The notes under the pieces were generated by a model. The model did no database searches and had not been told where the DNA came from. It saw nothing but the letters and a program-made list of their open reading frames with translations. Positions 1 through 6,149 of a DNA stretch of 10,494 bases are shown here, one piece after another; the first letter of the stretch is position 1, and each line of letters starts with the position of its first letter. A program made the translations under genes and the position numbers. Source of the DNA: RGIG5579 sp045580105 (GTDB lineage Bacteria; Bacillota; Clostridia; Oscillospirales; SIG627); the NCBI GenBank assembly GCA_045580105.1, contig JAZNNH010000032.1:1-10494 (forward strand), in the 5' to 3' direction.

Positions 1-333
1 CCGCTTATCCGCCGTTTCTACAATCTCGGCTTTAACATCGAAGCGACCGAGGGCACTGCGAAGTTCTTGAAAAAGAACGGAATTCGCACCCGCGTTCTGC
101 AGAAGATCACCGACGGCAGCAGCGAAATTCCGGATGCTCTCCGACAAGGTCATATTGCTTACGTGATCAACACCCGTGATATCGGTGATACCAACCAGCT
201 CAACGACGGTTCTCACATTCGTTCCCTTGCTACCGAGAACAACGTGACGATCTTTACGGCACTGGATACCGTTCGCGTGCTTCTCGACGTTCTGGAAGAA
301 ACCACGCTCACCATCTCTACGATTGACGCTTGA
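1..333 (+). CDS. carB: Carbamoyl-phosphate synthase large subunit, C-terminal end (partial)
   Basis: The frame is open from base 1 and stops with TGA at 331-333, giving the last 110 residues of a protein whose start lies before the window. It reads PLIRRFYNLGFNIEATEGTAK and onward through RTRVLQKI, ALRQGHIAYVINT and ATENNVTIFTALDTV. This matches the methylglyoxal-synthase-like (MGS) allosteric domain at the C terminus of the CarB family. CarB makes carbamoyl phosphate from bicarbonate, ammonia (supplied by CarA from glutamine) and two ATP. The MGS domain is where nucleotides and other effectors bind in characterised enzymes. The TTG at 67 is an internal codon, not a start. The gene is followed at once by pyrK, whose ATG lies 11 bases after the stop codon. 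The identification rests on this domain plus the pyrimidine gene context; the catalytic ATP-grasp domains are outside the window. The product could serve both arginine and pyrimidine synthesis, but this location favours a pyrimidine role. Confidence 0.93.
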   Translation, partial: PLIRRFYNLGFNIEATEGTAKFLKKNGIRTRVLQKITDGSSEIPDALRQGHIAYVINTRDIGDTNQLNDGSHIRSLATENNVTIFTALDTVRVLLDVLEETTLTISTIDA

Positions 334-334
334 T

Positions 335-338
335 GAGG
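335..338 (+). promoter_or_regulatory. Ribosome binding site deciding the pyrK start
   Basis: GAGG lies 5 bases before the ATG at 344. This favours that ATG over an in-frame TTG at 323, which would overlap the end of carB and add seven residues not typical of PyrK. Confidence 0.6.
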
Positions 339-343
339 ATTTT

Positions 344-1078
344 ATGAAACAAGGACTATTAACCGTTGCAGAAAACGTCCCGTTGACCGAAAGCGTATAT
401 CAAATGCGTCTTGTCGGGGACGTATCTGCCATCACTCGCCCCGGTCAATTTATTAATATAAAATTAGACGGTATGTTTCTCAGACGTCCCATTTCCGTTT
501 GTGATAAGGATGATAATTCCGTCACCATTCTCTATAAGGTGGTGGGAAACGGAACGGAACAGATGCGTCATATGAAAGAGGGAAAACTCGACGTTCTCAC
601 AGGGCTCGGAAACGGATATGACAGCTCAGTATCCGGTGACAAGCCGCTTCTTTTGGGCGGCGGTGTCGGTGTTCCGCCTCTGTATCTCTTAGCGAAGGAG
701 CTCATCTCGCAGGGGAAAGAAGTTACCGTGATTCTCGGCTTTAACACCAAAGATGAAATCTTTTTTGAAGACGAATTCAAAGCTTTGGGTGCAAAGGTTT
801 TTGTGACCACGGTCGACGGTTCTTACGGCACGAAGGGATTTGTGACCGACGTGATGAAAGAGCTGTCTTACACCCATTTCTACACCTGCGGTCCCGAACC
901 GATGCTGAAAGCGATTTTCAAATTCAGCACCACCTCCGGACAACTCAGCTTTGAAGAAAGAATGGGATGCGGTTTCGGCGCTTGCATGGGTTGTTCCTGC
1001 AAGACCATAACCGGTTATAAACGTATTTGCAAAGAAGGTCCCGTCCTTCGAAAGGAGGAGATTTTATGGGAAAAATGA
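344..1078 (+). CDS. pyrK: Dihydroorotate dehydrogenase B, electron transfer subunit PyrK
   Basis: PyrK (244 residues here, within the usual size) is the FAD and [2Fe-2S] subunit of the cytoplasmic PyrK2-PyrD2 enzyme. It passes electrons from FMN in PyrD to NAD+. In order, the protein shows a ferredoxin-reductase-type FAD-binding barrel with RRPIS at residues 47-51, an NAD-binding domain with the glycine loop GGGVGVPP at 105-112 and the CGPEPML motif near 182-188, and a C-terminal cysteine cluster. The cluster has MGCGFGACMGCSC around 208-219 and RICKEGP around 227-233. Cys209, Cys214, Cys217 and Cys229 are the likely iron-sulfur ligands by family pattern; Cys219 is an additional nearby cysteine. 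The ATG at 344 has a GAGG ribosome binding site. The 3' end overlaps pyrD by 13 bases, consistent with translational coupling of the two subunits, which must assemble together. Confidence 0.95.
   Translation: MKQGLLTVAENVPLTESVYQMRLVGDVSAITRPGQFINIKLDGMFLRRPISVCDKDDNSVTILYKVVGNGTEQMRHMKEGKLDVLTGLGNGYDSSVSGDKPLLLGGGVGVPPLYLLAKELISQGKEVTVILGFNTKDEIFFEDEFKALGAKVFVTTVDGSYGTKGFVTDVMKELSYTHFYTCGPEPMLKAIFKFSTTSGQLSFEERMGCGFGACMGCSCKTITGYKRICKEGPVLRKEEILWEK
1053..1058 (+). promoter_or_regulatory. Ribosome binding site deciding the pyrD start
   Basis: A perfect AGGAGG, inside the end of pyrK, stands 7 bases before the ATG at 1066. A second in-frame ATG at 1075 would be 16 bases away, too far, and the in-frame TTG at 1027 lies upstream of the site. 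The start at 1066 is therefore preferred. Confidence 0.75.
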
Positions 1079-1983
1079 GTGTCAATCTCTGTGGGATTGA
1101 ACTGGATAACCCCGTCATCCCCGCCAGCGGAACCTTTGGCTTCGGCTATGAATTTGCCGAGCTGTACGATATTAACGTTTTGGGTACTTTTTCTTTTAAA
1201 GGAACCACCAAAGACCCTCGATTCGGTAACCCCACACCCCGAATTGCGGAATGCTCCGCCGGTATGATCAATGCGGTGGGTCTTCAGAATCCGGGCGTAG
1301 ATAAGGTCATCTCGGAAGAGCTTCCGAAATTGAAGCGCTGCTTTTCGAAGCCCGTTATAGCAAACGTCAGCGGCTTTTGTGTGGATGATTATGCTTATAC
1401 CTGTGAAAAGCTCGATGCTTGTGATCAGGTCGGATGGCTTGAGGTCAACGTCAGTTGTCCCAACGTTCACGGCGGTGGCATGAGCTTTGGTACCGATCCT
1501 ACTGCTGCAGCTCAGGTGACAAGAGAAGTCAAAAAAGTCACCAAAAAGCCGGTCATCGTGAAACTTTCTCCCAACGTTACGGACATTGTTTCTATTGCCA
1601 AGGCATGCGAAGAGGCCGGTGCAGACGGCATTAGCTTGATCAATACGCTTCTTGGTATGCGAATTGATCTGAAGAAAAGAAAACCCGTGATTGCCAATAC
1701 CATGGGTGGTTTTTCCGGAAGTGCCATTTTCCCGGTTGCCGTTCGTATGGTCTATCAGGTTGCTCGTGCCGTTCAGATTCCCGTGGTCGGAATCGGCGGT
1801 GTCAGCACGGCAGAGGACGTGATTGAAATGATGCTTGCCGGCGCCACTGCCGTTCAGGTCGGTGCTGCCAATCTTGTCAATCCCTTTGTCTGCAGAGATA
1901 TTGTTATGGATTTGCCCCGTGTGATGGAAAAATATAACATTGAAAAATTAAGTGATATAATCGGAGGAGTTAATCATGGGTAA
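1066..1983 (+). CDS. pyrD: Dihydroorotate dehydrogenase B (NAD+), catalytic subunit PyrD, class 1B
   Basis: This FMN TIM-barrel enzyme oxidises dihydroorotate to orotate, the fourth step of UMP synthesis. The 305-residue length is normal for class 1B. Visible motifs are PASGTFGFG at residues 19-27, the FMN-contacting lysine in FSFKGTT (Lys46), the substrate loop INAVGLQNPG at 68-77, and the active-site segment VNVSCPN with catalytic Cys131. Cysteine as the base, rather than the serine of class 2 enzymes, together with the adjacent pyrK, fixes class 1B. FMN phosphate motifs appear late in the barrel: GGFSGSAIFP at 214-223 and VGIGGVSTAEDV at 241-252. The start at 1066 is chosen for its AGGAGG site. 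The gene overlaps pyrK by 13 bases and pyrF by 8 bases, which suggests coupled translation along the operon. Nothing looks truncated or unusual. Confidence 0.97.
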   Translation: MGKMSVNLCGIELDNPVIPASGTFGFGYEFAELYDINVLGTFSFKGTTKDPRFGNPTPRIAECSAGMINAVGLQNPGVDKVISEELPKLKRCFSKPVIANVSGFCVDDYAYTCEKLDACDQVGWLEVNVSCPNVHGGGMSFGTDPTAAAQVTREVKKVTKKPVIVKLSPNVTDIVSIAKACEEAGADGISLINTLLGMRIDLKKRKPVIANTMGGFSGSAIFPVAVRMVYQVARAVQIPVVGIGGVSTAEDVIEMMLAGATAVQVGAANLVNPFVCRDIVMDLPRVMEKYNIEKLSDIIGGVNHG

Positions 1984-2674
1984 GGACGTCATCATTGCTT
2001 GCGATTTTGCCAGCGCGAAAGATACATTCGCTTTTTTGGACCAATTTACCGGCAAAAAACCTTTTGTTAAAATCGGTATGGAGCTCTTTTATGCCGAAGG
2101 ACCCAAGATCGTTCGCGAAATCAAAGCGCGCGGTCACAAAATCTTTTTGGATCTCAAGAGCCACGACATCCCCAACACCGTGAAAAAATGCATGGCTGTT
2201 CTTTCCGGTCTTGACGTCGATCTTTGTAACCTTCATGCAAGCGGTACCTGCCGTATGATGGAAGCTGCGATCGAAGGACTGACCAGAGCGGACGGAACCC
2301 GTCCTCTTTTGATTGCGGTAACCCAGCTAACTTCCACCGATCAAGAAAGTATGGAAAACGATCTTCTCATCCACCAGCCGATCGATCAGGTGGTTTTGCA
2401 CTACGCTCAAAATGCGAAAAAGGCAGGACTTGACGGTGTCGTATGTTCCCCTTTGGAAGCCGGAAAAGTACACGAAGCTTGCGGCAAGGACTTTTTGACC
2501 GTAACCCCCGGTGTTCGTTTTGCCGATGGTGACGTGGGTGACCAGAAACGCGTCATGACCCCCGCCCAAGCAAAAGCGATCGGCTCGGATTACATCGTTG
2601 TCGGCAGACCCATTACCGCCGCCGCAGATCCGGTTGCCGCATATGAACGCTGTGTCGCTGAATTTGTAGATTAA
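1976..2674 (+). CDS. pyrF: Orotidine 5'-phosphate decarboxylase
   Basis: PyrF removes CO2 from OMP to give UMP, the last step of the pathway. The 232-residue protein is of normal length for the short bacterial (subtilis/coli-type) family. The signature FLDLKSHDIPNTV runs over residues 57-69, holding the catalytic Asp59-Lys61-Asp64 set. In many relatives the residue after Lys is Phe or Tyr; here it is Ser62. Asp10 (IACDF) and Lys32 (VKIG) complete the active site pattern. TPGVRF at 177-182 and VVGRPIT at 208-214 form the phosphate-binding end, with Arg211 as the expected phosphate ligand. A GGAGGAG ribosome binding site at 1963-1969 lies inside the end of pyrD, and the ATG overlaps the pyrD stop region by 8 bases. 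The next gene, pyrE, starts 13 bases after the stop, so the two enzymes converting orotate to UMP are adjacent, in the order F then E. Confidence 0.97.
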   Translation: MGKDVIIACDFASAKDTFAFLDQFTGKKPFVKIGMELFYAEGPKIVREIKARGHKIFLDLKSHDIPNTVKKCMAVLSGLDVDLCNLHASGTCRMMEAAIEGLTRADGTRPLLIAVTQLTSTDQESMENDLLIHQPIDQVVLHYAQNAKKAGLDGVVCSPLEAGKVHEACGKDFLTVTPGVRFADGDVGDQKRVMTPAQAKAIGSDYIVVGRPITAAADPVAAYERCVAEFVD

Positions 2675-2687
2675 GGAGAATCACAAC

Positions 2688-3332
2688 ATGGAAAAAATCA
2701 TTGCAAAAGATTTATTGAAGATTAAAGCCGTCTTCTTCCGTCCTGAAGAACCGTTCACTTGGGCAAGTGGAATCAAGAGTCCGGTATACTGCGACAACCG
2801 TCTCACCCTCACTTCTCCCGAAGTCAGAAACGACGTAGAAAACGGACTTGCTGAAACCATTCGCAAGCACTATCCCGACGTCGAAGTTCTGATGGGTACT
2901 TCTACCGCCGGTATCGCACACGCAGCGATTACCGGTCATATTATGGGTCTTCCGATGGGTTACGTCCGTTCCGGTGCAAAAGATCACGGCAGACAGAACC
3001 AGATCGAAGGTAGACTGGAAAAAGGACAGAAAGTCGTTGTTGTGGAAGACTTGATCTCCACCGGCGGCAGTGTTCTGGAAGTCGTAAACGTGCTCAGAGA
3101 AGCCGGTGCTGAAGTTCTCGGCATCGTGAGCATCTTTACCTATGGAATGAAAAAAGGCATTGAACGCTTGGAAGCGTCAAACGTAAAGAACGTTTCTTTG
3201 ACCAATTTCGACGTCATTGCCGAGGTTGCCGCACAGGAAGGTTATATCAAACCCGGTGACGTGGAAAAACTCATCGCATTCCGTAACAATCCCTCTGACG
3301 AAAGCTGGATTCAAAAAGGAAAGAGCGAATGA
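2688..3332 (+). CDS. pyrE: Orotate phosphoribosyltransferase
   Basis: PyrE joins orotate to PRPP to make OMP, the substrate of the product of the preceding pyrF gene. The protein has 214 residues, typical of the family. It begins with the N-terminal hood segment containing FTWASGIKSPVYCDNR (residues 23-38). The mobile loop KDHGRQNQIEG follows at 98-108, and the PRPP-binding signature VVVVEDLISTGGS at 116-128 has the expected acidic pair replaced by Glu120-Asp121, as is common in this family. AAGGAG at 2673-2678 serves as ribosome binding site for the ATG at 2688. The stop codon overlaps the pyrB start (ATGA at 3329-3332), so the two are probably translationally coupled. Confidence 0.97.
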   Translation: MEKIIAKDLLKIKAVFFRPEEPFTWASGIKSPVYCDNRLTLTSPEVRNDVENGLAETIRKHYPDVEVLMGTSTAGIAHAAITGHIMGLPMGYVRSGAKDHGRQNQIEGRLEKGQKVVVVEDLISTGGSVLEVVNVLREAGAEVLGIVSIFTYGMKKGIERLEASNVKNVSLTNFDVIAEVAAQEGYIKPGDVEKLIAFRNNPSDESWIQKGKSE

Positions 3333-4417
3333 GAAGTCTGATTGATATCGTTGATTTTACTCGCGATGAGGTTGACGAGCTGATCAAAACGGCTTGCGAC
3401 ATCAGCTCTCACCCCGAAAAATATGAATCGGCGTGCAAAGGTAAAAAGCTTGCGACACTCTTTTTCGAGCCCTCTACTCGCACCCGTTTAAGCTTCGAAG
3501 CGGCGATGCTGGAATTGGGTGGAAGCGTGATCGGCTTTTCCGATGCCGGCAGCTCCTCTGCCTCAAAAGGGGAGAGCATGGCTGATACTGCGAAGGTTGT
3601 CAGCTGCTATGCCGATATTGCCGCCATTCGCCATCCCAAAGAAGGAGCGCCTTTTGTAGCAGCACAAAATGCTACCATTCCGGTCATCAATGCCGGTGAC
3701 GGCGGGCATTGTCACCCTACGCAGACCCTTGCCGATCTTTTGACCATTTATCGGGAAAAAGGGAGAATCGATGATCTGACGATTGGATTTTGCGGGGATT
3801 TGAAATACGGCAGAACGGTTCACTCTCTGATTTCCGCTCTCGCTCGTTATGAAAACGTTCGCATCGTTCTCATTTCTCCCGAAGAATTGAAGCTTCCGGA
3901 CTACGTCAAAACCGATGTGATGGAACGCTCTTCGATGTCCTACCGCGAAACTCCGATTTTGGAAGATGCACTGCCGGAACTGGATATTCTTTATATGACC
4001 CGCATCCAAAGAGAGCGCTTTGATGATCTTCAAACCTATGAAAAACTTAAGGACAGTTATATTCTCACCCCCGACAAAATGAAGGTCGCGCGTGAGGATA
4101 TGTGTGTTCTTCACCCGCTGCCTCGCGTCAATGAAATCAGCGTTGCCATCGATGCTGATCCTCGTGCTTGCTATTTTAAGCAGGTGATGAACGGAAAACT
4201 GATGAGAATGGCTCTGATTTTGAAGCTTTTGGAGGAGCCGAAGAATCCAACACAAACAAAAGAAAAGAAAGAAGAAGTAGTCGTCGGTCAATTCCGCTGC
4301 AACAATCCTCGTTGTATTACTTCTGCTGAACAGGAATTGGAACACAAATTCCGTCTTGTTGATCCGAAAACGAATCTTTATCGTTGTATTTATTGTGAAA
4401 AAAATGCGAAAAACTAA
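3329..4417 (+). CDS. pyrB: Aspartate carbamoyltransferase fused to a PyrI-type zinc domain
   Basis: The first 304 or so residues are a complete ATCase catalytic chain, which condenses carbamoyl phosphate with aspartate. Motifs in order are FEPSTRTR at 47-54 (carbamoyl-phosphate loop), SASKGES at 77-83 with Lys80, RHP at 101-103, HPTQ at 129-132, DLKYGRTVHS at 157-166, TRIQRERF at 224-231 and HPLPR at 262-266. After a charged, A-rich-coded linker (about 305-320) comes a 42-residue tail with Cys324, Cys329, Cys353 and Cys356. The spacing C-x4-C-x23-C-x2-C, and the words CITSAE and CIYCEK, match the zinc domain of the E. coli regulatory chain PyrI (Cys109/114/138/141 in the literature). The roughly 100-residue nucleotide-binding allosteric domain of PyrI is not present, and no separate pyrI lies in the window. 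In PyrI the zinc domain is the part that touches catalytic chains, so the tail may stabilise the trimer or a larger assembly (inference). The ATG overlaps the pyrE stop codon. Confidence 0.95.
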   Translation: MRSLIDIVDFTRDEVDELIKTACDISSHPEKYESACKGKKLATLFFEPSTRTRLSFEAAMLELGGSVIGFSDAGSSSASKGESMADTAKVVSCYADIAAIRHPKEGAPFVAAQNATIPVINAGDGGHCHPTQTLADLLTIYREKGRIDDLTIGFCGDLKYGRTVHSLISALARYENVRIVLISPEELKLPDYVKTDVMERSSMSYRETPILEDALPELDILYMTRIQRERFDDLQTYEKLKDSYILTPDKMKVAREDMCVLHPLPRVNEISVAIDADPRACYFKQVMNGKLMRMALILKLLEEPKNPTQTKEKKEEVVVGQFRCNNPRCITSAEQELEHKFRLVDPKTNLYRCIYCEKNAKN

Positions 4418-4429
4418 GGAGGAAGTAAC

Positions 4430-5935
4430 ATGGCAATTTTGATTAACGAACCTTCTCATACTTTTAATGAATATCTTTTGATTCCGGGGTATTCTTCCAG
4501 CGAATGTATTCCCGCGAACGTTTCGCTGAAGACCCCTTTGGTTAAATTCAAGAAAGGCGAAACTCCCGCCATCACGATGAACATTCCGATGGTGTCTGCC
4601 ATTATGCAGTCCGTATCCGGAGATCGTTTGGCAATTGCACTTGCAGTGGAAGGCGGTGTTTCCTTTATTTACGGCTCTCAGTCCGTGGAAGATCAGGCAG
4701 CTATGGTGAAAAGAGCAAAGAACTACAAAGCCGGATTTGTCAAGAGCGATTCCAATCTTCGCCCCGATTCCACGCTGGCAGAAGTGATCGCTCTCAAGGA
4801 GAAAACCGGTCACTCTACCGTTGCAGTTACCAGTGACGGAACGGCAGAAGGAAAACTGGTCGGTATCGTCACGGGCCGCGATTATCGCGTTACCAGAATG
4901 AGCCCCGATACCCCTGTTTCCGATTTTATGACCCCCTTTGAAAAACTCGTTTGGGCAAAAGAGGGAACCACGCTCAAAGAAGCAAACGATATTATTTGGG
5001 ATAACAAATTGAATTCTCTTCCCATCATCAACGAGGAAGGACAGCTTTGCTACTTCGTTTTCCGCAAGGACTACGATACGCACAAACAAAACCCCAATGA
5101 ACTCTTGGATGAAAGCAAACGCTACGTTGTCGGCGCGGGCATTAATACCCGTGACTACCCAGAACGCGTTCCTGCCCTTATCAATGCCGGTGCAGACGTT
5201 CTTTGCATTGACTCCTCGGAAGGATTTTCCGAGTGGCAGAAGAGGACCATCGATTGGATCCGCGAGCAGTACGGCGATACGGTAAAAGTAGGTGCCGGTA
5301 ACGTGGTCGATGCCGACGGCTTCCGCTTCTTGGCAGAGAGCGGCGCTGACTTTATTAAAGTCGGTATCGGCGGCGGTTCGATCTGTATTACCCGTGAAAC
5401 CAAGGGCAACGGCAGAGGACAGGCAACTGCCTTGATCGAGGTTTGCAAGGCAAGAGATGAATATTTTGAAGAGACCGGCATTTACGTTCCGGTTTGTTCC
5501 GACGGCGGTATCGTTTACGATCACCATATCACCCTCGCTTTGGCGATGGGTGCCGATTTTGTGATGCTCGGCAGATACTTTGCCCGTTTTGACGAAAGCC
5601 CCACCAACAAGGTGAACATCGGCGGTACCTATTATAAAGAGTATTGGGGCGAGGGCTCCAGCCGTGCCCGTAACTGGCAAAGATACGATTTGGGCGGCGA
5701 TAAGAAACTTTCCTTTGAAGAAGGCGTGGACTCCTACGTTCCGTACGCCGGCAGCTTGAAGGACAACGTTGCGCTCTCCTTGAGCAAGGTTAAGAGCACG
5801 ATGTGCAATTGCGGCGCTTTGACCATTCCCGAACTGCAGAAGAAAGCAAAATTGACCCTCGTTTCTGCAACCAGTATCGTCGAAGGCGGCGCACACGACG
5901 TAATTCAAAAGGACACGAGTGCATCGATCAAATAA
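4430..5935 (+). CDS. guaB: IMP dehydrogenase (divergent Clostridia-type)
   Basis: IMPDH oxidises IMP to XMP with NAD+, the committed step to GMP. The 501-residue protein has the standard layout: N-terminal barrel portion, a Bateman module of two CBS domains at about 101-220 (for example VGIVTGRDYRV and NSLPIINEEG), then the rest of the TIM barrel. The catalytic loop reads GGGSICITRE with Cys319, where most bacterial enzymes have GPGSICTTR. The product-phosphate region CSDGGI (Asp358) and the MLGRYFA segment follow. The mobile flap contains NWQRYD with the Arg418-Tyr419 pair that activates water in characterised IMPDHs, and the flap leads to EGVDSYVPYAG at 431-441. The C terminus has VEGGAHDV, comparable to the ESHPHDV end of other IMPDHs. 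The ribosome binding site AAGGAGG at 4416-4422 overlaps the pyrB stop codon, so guaB is very likely the last gene of the pyrimidine operon. Confidence 0.93.
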   Translation: MAILINEPSHTFNEYLLIPGYSSSECIPANVSLKTPLVKFKKGETPAITMNIPMVSAIMQSVSGDRLAIALAVEGGVSFIYGSQSVEDQAAMVKRAKNYKAGFVKSDSNLRPDSTLAEVIALKEKTGHSTVAVTSDGTAEGKLVGIVTGRDYRVTRMSPDTPVSDFMTPFEKLVWAKEGTTLKEANDIIWDNKLNSLPIINEEGQLCYFVFRKDYDTHKQNPNELLDESKRYVVGAGINTRDYPERVPALINAGADVLCIDSSEGFSEWQKRTIDWIREQYGDTVKVGAGNVVDADGFRFLAESGADFIKVGIGGGSICITRETKGNGRGQATALIEVCKARDEYFEETGIYVPVCSDGGIVYDHHITLALAMGADFVMLGRYFARFDESPTNKVNIGGTYYKEYWGEGSSRARNWQRYDLGGDKKLSFEEGVDSYVPYAGSLKDNVALSLSKVKSTMCNCGALTIPELQKKAKLTLVSATSIVEGGAHDVIQKDTSASIK

Positions 5936-5958
5936 GTTTCAAAACCTCATAAAGCGCC

Positions 5959-5987
5959 TTGACACCACAGGTTCGATATGCTATAAT
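5959..5987 (+). promoter_or_regulatory. Sigma-A promoter for the purine operon
   Basis: The -35 box TTGACA is at 5959-5964 and the -10 box TATAAT at 5982-5987. Both match consensus exactly, with the ideal 17-base spacer and an extended -10 TG at 5979-5980. Transcription should begin around 5993-5996, giving a leader of about 155 bases that holds the riboswitch and terminator. A promoter this strong fits a system controlled after initiation, by attenuation in the leader. No repressor operator is evident, but one cannot be excluded. Confidence 0.92.
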
Positions 5988-6005
5988 TTTTTAGTAATTT
6001 AATCG

Positions 6006-6094
6006 GTTCTTTGCGACTGACGGAATGAGTGGAGCACCACGAAGGAACAAAGAACTTTGGGTTATTTTGACCCATTTTAGCCGACCGTCTGGGC
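6006..6094 (+). ncRNA. ZTP/ZMP (pfl) riboswitch aptamer
   Basis: The RNA senses ZMP (AICAR) and ZTP, signals of low 10-formyl-tetrahydrofolate. P1 is a perfect 8-base pairing of GTTCTTTG (6006-6013) with CAAAGAAC (6048-6055). It encloses the conserved GACTGACGGAA (6015-6025) and the P2 hairpin GTGG (6029-6032) with CCAC (6037-6040), followed by GAAGGAA. A variable linker with its own hairpin (6058-6074) leads to the conserved GCCGACCGTCTGGGC (6080-6094). GACGG at 6019-6023 can pair with CCGTC at 6085-6089 to form the family pseudoknot, and GCC (6080-6082) with GGC (6092-6094) closes P3. These conserved blocks match, from memory, the Fusobacterium ulcerans pfl riboswitch of known structure. 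The position directly before a purine operon agrees with the class. Confidence 0.94.
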
Positions 6095-6129
6095 GCATTT
6101 AACTTCAACAGTTAAGTGCGCCCTTTTTT
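6091..6129 (+). terminator. Intrinsic terminator forming the riboswitch expression platform
   Basis: Bases 6091-6104 pair with 6110-6123 in a 14-base stem with one G-T (G-U in RNA) pair and a TCAAC loop, followed by six T at 6124-6129. The 5' arm begins with GGGC, which is also the 3' strand of aptamer P3, so aptamer and terminator are mutually exclusive. Ligand binding should hold the aptamer and allow read-through into purE, an ON switch like other ZTP riboswitches. No other terminator was found after guaB, so this one may also end read-through transcripts from the upstream block. Confidence 0.93.
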
Positions 6130-6140
6130 AGTTGAAAATT

Positions 6141-6145
6141 GGAGG
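6141..6145 (+). promoter_or_regulatory. Ribosome binding site of purE
   Basis: GGAGG lies 4 bases before the ATG at 6150 and 12 bases beyond the terminator U tract. It shows that the ATG is the start, not the in-frame TTG at 6132, which lies upstream of the site. Confidence 0.8.
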
Positions 6146-6149
6146 AATC

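Noticed and set aside
3563..5908. A 781-codon open reading frame on the minus strand across pyrB and guaB
   Set aside because: It lies antisense to two clearly conserved genes and spans their junction. The translation shows no domain and is rich in Phe, Asn, His and Arg. It is best explained by codon bias in the genes on the other strand removing stop codons.
5936..5958. A terminator directly after guaB
   Set aside because: No stem of useful length followed by a T tract is present in these bases.
6001..6129. Purine (guanine/adenine) or tetrahydrofolate riboswitch in the purE leader
   Set aside because: The conserved blocks and pseudoknot match the ZTP/pfl class. No purine-riboswitch three-way junction or THF-class core was found.
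6132..6149. TTG at 6132 as an alternative purE start
   Set aside because: It lies upstream of the GGAGG site and only 2 bases beyond the terminator U tract. The ATG at 6150 gives the standard PurE N terminus.
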